Below are positions 6,208 through 9,054 of a stretch of 9,054 bases of DNA, in pieces. The notes under the pieces are model-generated. The model did no database searches. It had not been told where the DNA came from and saw only the letters and a list, made by a program, of their open reading frames with translations. Origin of the DNA: CAZWZG01 sp964638245 (lineage in GTDB: Bacteria; Pseudomonadota; Alphaproteobacteria; Rhodobacterales; Rhodobacteraceae); contig CAZWZG010000126.1 in NCBI GenBank assembly GCA_964638245.1, positions 1-9,054 on the forward strand, written 5' to 3'. A program made the translations under genes and the position numbers. Numbering within the stretch: the stretch's first letter is position 1; every line of letters starts with the position of its first letter.

Positions 6208-7293
6208 ATGAAACGCAGAACACTTCTTACGACAACGGCTGCCGCTGCGGCGCTCGCAACCGTCGGCATGCCCGCACTGGCGCAGGATCCGACCAAGGTC
6301 GGATTCATCTATGTCGGGCCGAAAAACGACGGTGGCTGGAGCCAGCACCACCACGAAAGCGCATTGAAGATGGTCGAACACTTTGGCGACAAGGTCGAGT
6401 TCGTTTTCCAGGAAAGCGTGCCTGAAGGAGCGGATGCCGAGCGTGCGATGACGCAGATGGCTCTATCGGGTGCGGACATCATCTTCACCACGTCTTTCGG
6501 TTACATGGACCCCACGATCAACGTTGCGGGTCGGTTCCCGGACGTGAAATTCGAGCATGCCACGGGTTACAAGACCGCGCCAAACGTAACGTCCTATTCC
6601 GCACGTTTTTATGAAGGCCGGGCGGTCATGGGACATATTGCAGGCCGCATGACAAAAACGAACAAGATCGCCTACATCGCGTCTTTCCCGATTCCCGAAG
6701 TCATTCAGGGCATCAACTCAAGCTATCTGCATGCCAAACGTGCGAACCCGGATGTCGAGTTCAGCGTCGTCTGGCTGTTTACATGGTTTGATCCTGCCAA
6801 AGAAGCAGACGCAACGCAGGCGCTCATCGATCAGGGCAACGACTTCATTCTTGCCCACACGGATTCGACGGCTCCACTGGCCACGATGCGCGCCTCAGGT
6901 AAAGAGGTGTATGGCTTTGGACAAGCTGCTGATATGGCTGAATTCGGCCCAGCGCCACGTGTCTCGTCGATCATCGACGATTGGGCACCCTATTACATTG
7001 AGCGGGTACAGGCCGTGATGGATGGCACATGGGAAACCACCGAAACTTGGGACGGCATCAAGGATGGAATGGTTGGCATCGGTGCGTTTTCCGAGGTTAT
7101 TCCAGCGGACGTCCGCGCCGAGGCCCAACAGATGGTCGATGACATCGTTTCGGGCGCCTACCATCCGTTCACAGGCCCGATCAACAAGCAGGACGGCTCG
7201 CCATGGCTAGCCGAGGGCGAAGTCGCAACGGACGGCGATTTGCTCGGCATGGGCTTCTATATTGAAGGCCTGACCGGCGAAATCCCTTCCTAA
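6208..7293 (+). CDS. BMP-family periplasmic substrate-binding protein (purine nucleoside/nucleobase type)
   Basis: This 361-residue protein should bind the transported solute in the periplasm and deliver it to the two permeases. Residues 1-25 form a signal peptide: MKRRTLL, an Ala/Thr-rich core, and cleavage expected after ALA (23-25). The KRRTLL start fits a minimal twin-arginine motif. There is no lipobox cysteine, so it is a soluble protein, unlike the lipoproteins BmpA and PnrA. The mature part begins with VGFIYVGPKNDGGWSQ (31-46), the usual first strand and ligand loop of the BMP (Med/TmpC) family; W44 is a likely base-stacking residue. Other matching regions are SGADIIFTTSFGYMD (87-101), FYEGRAVMGHIAG (134-146) and ILAHTDSTAP (214-223). 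The start is chosen because it gives a clean signal peptide; the upstream AGGGGGA (about 6190-6196) is a loose ribosome site. Purine ligands are an inference from characterised relatives such as PnrA. Confidence 0.93.
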   Translation: MKRRTLLTTTAAAAALATVGMPALAQDPTKVGFIYVGPKNDGGWSQHHHESALKMVEHFGDKVEFVFQESVPEGADAERAMTQMALSGADIIFTTSFGYMDPTINVAGRFPDVKFEHATGYKTAPNVTSYSARFYEGRAVMGHIAGRMTKTNKIAYIASFPIPEVIQGINSSYLHAKRANPDVEFSVVWLFTWFDPAKEADATQALIDQGNDFILAHTDSTAPLATMRASGKEVYGFGQAADMAEFGPAPRVSSIIDDWAPYYIERVQAVMDGTWETTETWDGIKDGMVGIGAFSEVIPADVRAEAQQMVDDIVSGAYHPFTGPINKQDGSPWLAEGEVATDGDLLGMGFYIEGLTGEIPS

Positions 7294-7302
7294 TGCAAGA
7301 CC

Positions 7303-7328
7303 GACTGGCGCGTCGAGACGCGCCGGTC
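7303..7328 (+). terminator. Hairpin in the convergent spacer, probable terminator of the BMP operon
   Basis: GACTGGCGCGTC and GACGCGCCGGTC form two arms that pair over up to 12 bases with one G-U wobble, separated by GA (in practice about 11 pairs with a four-base loop). The hairpin begins ten bases after the stop of the binding protein. It is followed by ACCTACCTTCTTAC, which is pyrimidine-rich but not a clean T tract, so intrinsic termination may be partial or aided by Rho. On the other strand no T-rich run follows, so it serves mainly the + strand operon. Confidence 0.6.
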
Positions 7329-7349
7329 ACCTACCTTCTTACGAGGTTG

Positions 7350-9053
7350 CTAGCCGCGTTTTGACGCCTCGACAGGCATCGGGGGAAATCGTTTGGCGTA
7401 GTCGGTCGCAAAGGCCTTCAGTGCATCAATTGGCATAGGTTTGGCAATCGCGTAGCCCTGCAAGATGTGACACCCGATCTCGGCCAAAAGATCCGCCTGC
7501 TCAGAGGTTTCTACGCCTTCGGCAACAACCGTCAAATCCATGCTCTTGGCGATATTGACGATGTTTTGCACGACCTCGCGATTGACCGAGCTTACTCCGA
7601 TGTCCCGGACCAGCCTCCGATCGATTTTCATCGCATCGGGTCCAAGCTGCATTAGTCCGATGATCGAAGCGTGACCGGATCCGAAGTCATCAATTTCGAT
7701 TTTGACGCCAACGTCTCGTAAAGCATCAACACCGAATCGGAACAGCTCGGTTTGCTCTTCAACGAGGACGGACTCCAGCACTTCGAACGACAGCGTCAAG
7801 CCGCCCGAGTCCAACTCCTTGACCATTCGCACGACGTTTGGATCGTGAATTCGATGCGCCGTAACATTGACGGAAAGCTTGTCGATCCCAACGCCCATCT
7901 CGTGAATCTCTCGGATTTGAGCCACCGCCTTGCGAAAGACAATGTCGTCAATCTCGGCCACCACCGAGAGACGTTCGGCCACCGGAAGGAACGTGTCCGG
8001 CATCAGGAAACCAAGGGCCTCGGAGTCCCAGCGCACGAGCGTTTCGACCCCGATCAGAGACCGAGACCTTGCATCGATCTGCGGCTGAAAATAGGGCGTA
8101 AATTCTTCTTCGGCAATGGCGCGTTTCAGCTCGCGCGCCATGTCTCGGCGCGCGCCGATCTGTTCGTGTAATTCCGGTGTGTAGAGGTCCACGCGGTTGC
8201 GGCCCGCTTCCTTGGCCTCATAGAGCGCGGCATCTGCGGCTACGACGACGCTATCGATGTTAACAAGCGCGCCAAGTGTACTGGCAACCCCGAAACTGGC
8301 CCCGACGCGCACCAGTTTGGCCTCGAACTCCATAGGTTCCCGGATGCGATCCAGCAGGGATTGAGCCAAGGCTGATCCCGTTTCCTCAGTTCGATCAGCC
8401 GCAAGAAGCACCACGAATTCGTCGCCGCCGACGCGTGCGGGGATGTCATCCGTTTCACAAAGCTCGACCATGATGGCAGCGACTTGTCGTAGGACAAAGT
8501 CACCAGCTTCATGTCCCATCGTATCGTTCACGTACTTGAAGTGGTCCAGATCGATCCTGACGATCGTCGCAGGCTGGTTGTTCCTTGCCCTTTCTCGCAG
8601 GGCTTCGTCCAAAGCCCGACGGTTTCTCAGACCCGTCAGCGAGTCATGCAGGGCCTGATGCTTGATCTCGCGGTTTGCTTTTTCCAGCGCCTCGCGTTGC
8701 GCCATCTCGTTGGAAATATCCGACGAGATCGCCACGTAGCCTTGGTAGCCTTCGGTGCTGGACATGAGAGGCGAAATGCTGAGCGACACCCAATAAGGCA
8801 CCCGCGACTTGTTGTAGTTCAAAACGGTGCGCTTGATCGATCGGCGGGCAGTGACGGCGTTGCGAATTTCATAAACGGTTTCGGGGTCTGACTCGGGGCC
8901 CTGCAAAAAGTCACCCGGCAGCTTGCCGATGACTTCATCCAATTTGTACCCGGTCAGGTGCTCAAACGCGGGGTTGACCCATGTGATCCGGCCCTCAACG
9001 TCTGTGATATTGATGGAGTCGTTCGCGCGTTCCGCAATCGCTGCGAGTTCGGC
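7350..9053 (-). CDS. PAS-GGDEF-EAL cyclic-di-GMP signalling protein, C-terminal 567 residues (5' end outside window)
   Basis: This protein should make and/or break the second messenger cyclic di-GMP. The frame is open to the right edge, so its N-terminus is missing; the TTG at 8942 is an internal leucine. A PAS domain with PAC end (visible 11-114) resembles LOV domains but has GKLPGDFLQ (43-51) where photoreceptors have GxNCRFLQ. A short coiled linker (about 115-130) leads to the GGDEF domain (about 131-290), with LTGLRNR, DLDHFK and intact GGDEF (209-213); the product-inhibition site RxxD is replaced by ETDD (200-203). The EAL domain (about 305-550) has ETL (337-339) as its motif and keeps the usual metal and catalytic positions N396, E424, D455-D456 (DDFGSG), K476, E512 and Q532. 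Both activities are therefore possible. It converges on the transporter operon and shares no evident function with it. Confidence 0.95.
   Translation of the reverse strand, partial: AELAAIAERANDSINITDVEGRITWVNPAFEHLTGYKLDEVIGKLPGDFLQGPESDPETVYEIRNAVTARRSIKRTVLNYNKSRVPYWVSLSISPLMSSTEGYQGYVAISSDISNEMAQREALEKANREIKHQALHDSLTGLRNRRALDEALRERARNNQPATIVRIDLDHFKYVNDTMGHEAGDFVLRQVAAIMVELCETDDIPARVGGDEFVVLLAADRTEETGSALAQSLLDRIREPMEFEAKLVRVGASFGVASTLGALVNIDSVVVAADAALYEAKEAGRNRVDLYTPELHEQIGARRDMARELKRAIAEEEFTPYFQPQIDARSRSLIGVETLVRWDSEALGFLMPDTFLPVAERLSVVAEIDDIVFRKAVAQIREIHEMGVGIDKLSVNVTAHRIHDPNVVRMVKELDSGGLTLSFEVLESVLVEEQTELFRFGVDALRDVGVKIEIDDFGSGHASIIGLMQLGPDAMKIDRRLVRDIGVSSVNREVVQNIVNIAKSMDLTVVAEGVETSEQADLLAEIGCHILQGYAIAKPMPIDALKAFATDYAKRFPPMPVEASKRG
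8712..9023 (-). other. LOV-like PAS domain lacking the photoactive cysteine
   Basis: The domain starts at NDSINITDVEGRITWVNPAF and runs to YVAISSDIS. FLQGPESDPETV and TVLNYNKSRVPYWVSLSISP follow the LOV pattern closely. At the adduct-forming cysteine there is Gly (GKLPGDFLQ). The flavin-contacting Asn expected after FW and the Gln expected near the end are Val and Ser here, while the Asn of LNY is kept. It probably senses something other than blue light, or only mediates dimerisation. Confidence 0.8.
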
Positions 9054-9054
9054 C

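Noticed and set aside
8940..8942. TTG as the start of the c-di-GMP protein
   Set aside because: The same frame continues to the window edge and encodes the first half of the PAS domain (NDSINITDVEGRITWVNPAF and onward), so the TTG is an internal leucine.
8712..9023. A blue-light photoreceptor (true LOV domain)
   Set aside because: The adduct cysteine and two aligned flavin contacts are missing, so light sensing cannot be claimed.
1..9054. A CRISPR array, insertion sequence, phage or defence system
   Set aside because: I saw no direct repeat arrays, terminal inverted repeats, transposase, integrase or nuclease-like protein; all sizeable loci are accounted for by transport and c-di-GMP genes.

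Overview
This window looks like ordinary chromosome from an alphaproteobacterium, most likely a marine Rhodobacteraceae/Roseobacter-type organism. That assignment is an inference from high GC, protein sequence style and the pairing of a urea (Urt) transporter with a BMP-type purine/nucleoside transporter. No rRNA or other taxonomic marker is present. Seven protein-coding loci run left to right on the + strand, and one large signalling gene faces them from the right edge. I see no rRNA, tRNA, CRISPR array, insertion sequence or phage gene.

Region 1 (1-2513) is the 3' part of a urea ABC transporter operon: the end of urtB, complete urtC, the first 24 codons of urtD, a run of exactly 100 N, then urtE lacking only its first few codons. 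The N run is almost certainly a scaffold gap of unknown true length. The 283-codon reading frame that crosses it (1662-2513) is a chimera of two genes, not one protein. About 0.7 kb of real sequence is probably missing.

Region 2 (2514-2605) is a 92-bp spacer. It holds a possible sigma70-type promoter and, as a competing reading, a very short reading frame in phase with urtE whose stop overlaps the next start codon.

Region 3 (2606-7293) is a complete BMP-family importer operon: a double-NBD ATPase, two different permeases and a periplasmic binding protein, in that order and tightly packed (ATGA and TGATG overlaps, GGAGG ribosome sites before both permeases). By family resemblance (YufNOPQ / PnrA type) it should import purine nucleosides or nucleobases. 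With the urea importer beside it, the likely joint role is scavenging organic nitrogen. No catabolic enzyme is in view to prove this.

Region 4 (7294-7349) is a short convergent spacer with a strong hairpin that probably ends the importer transcript.

Region 5 (7350-9054, - strand) is a c-di-GMP signalling protein cut by the window edge: PAS (LOV-like but lacking the photoactive cysteine), then GGDEF, then EAL. Both enzymatic domains keep their main catalytic residues.

No clearly new system is visible. The points most worth a second look are the gap chimera, the LOV-like PAS domain with altered flavin-site positions, the tiny coupled reading frame at 2514-2609, and the Tat-like export signal on the binding protein.
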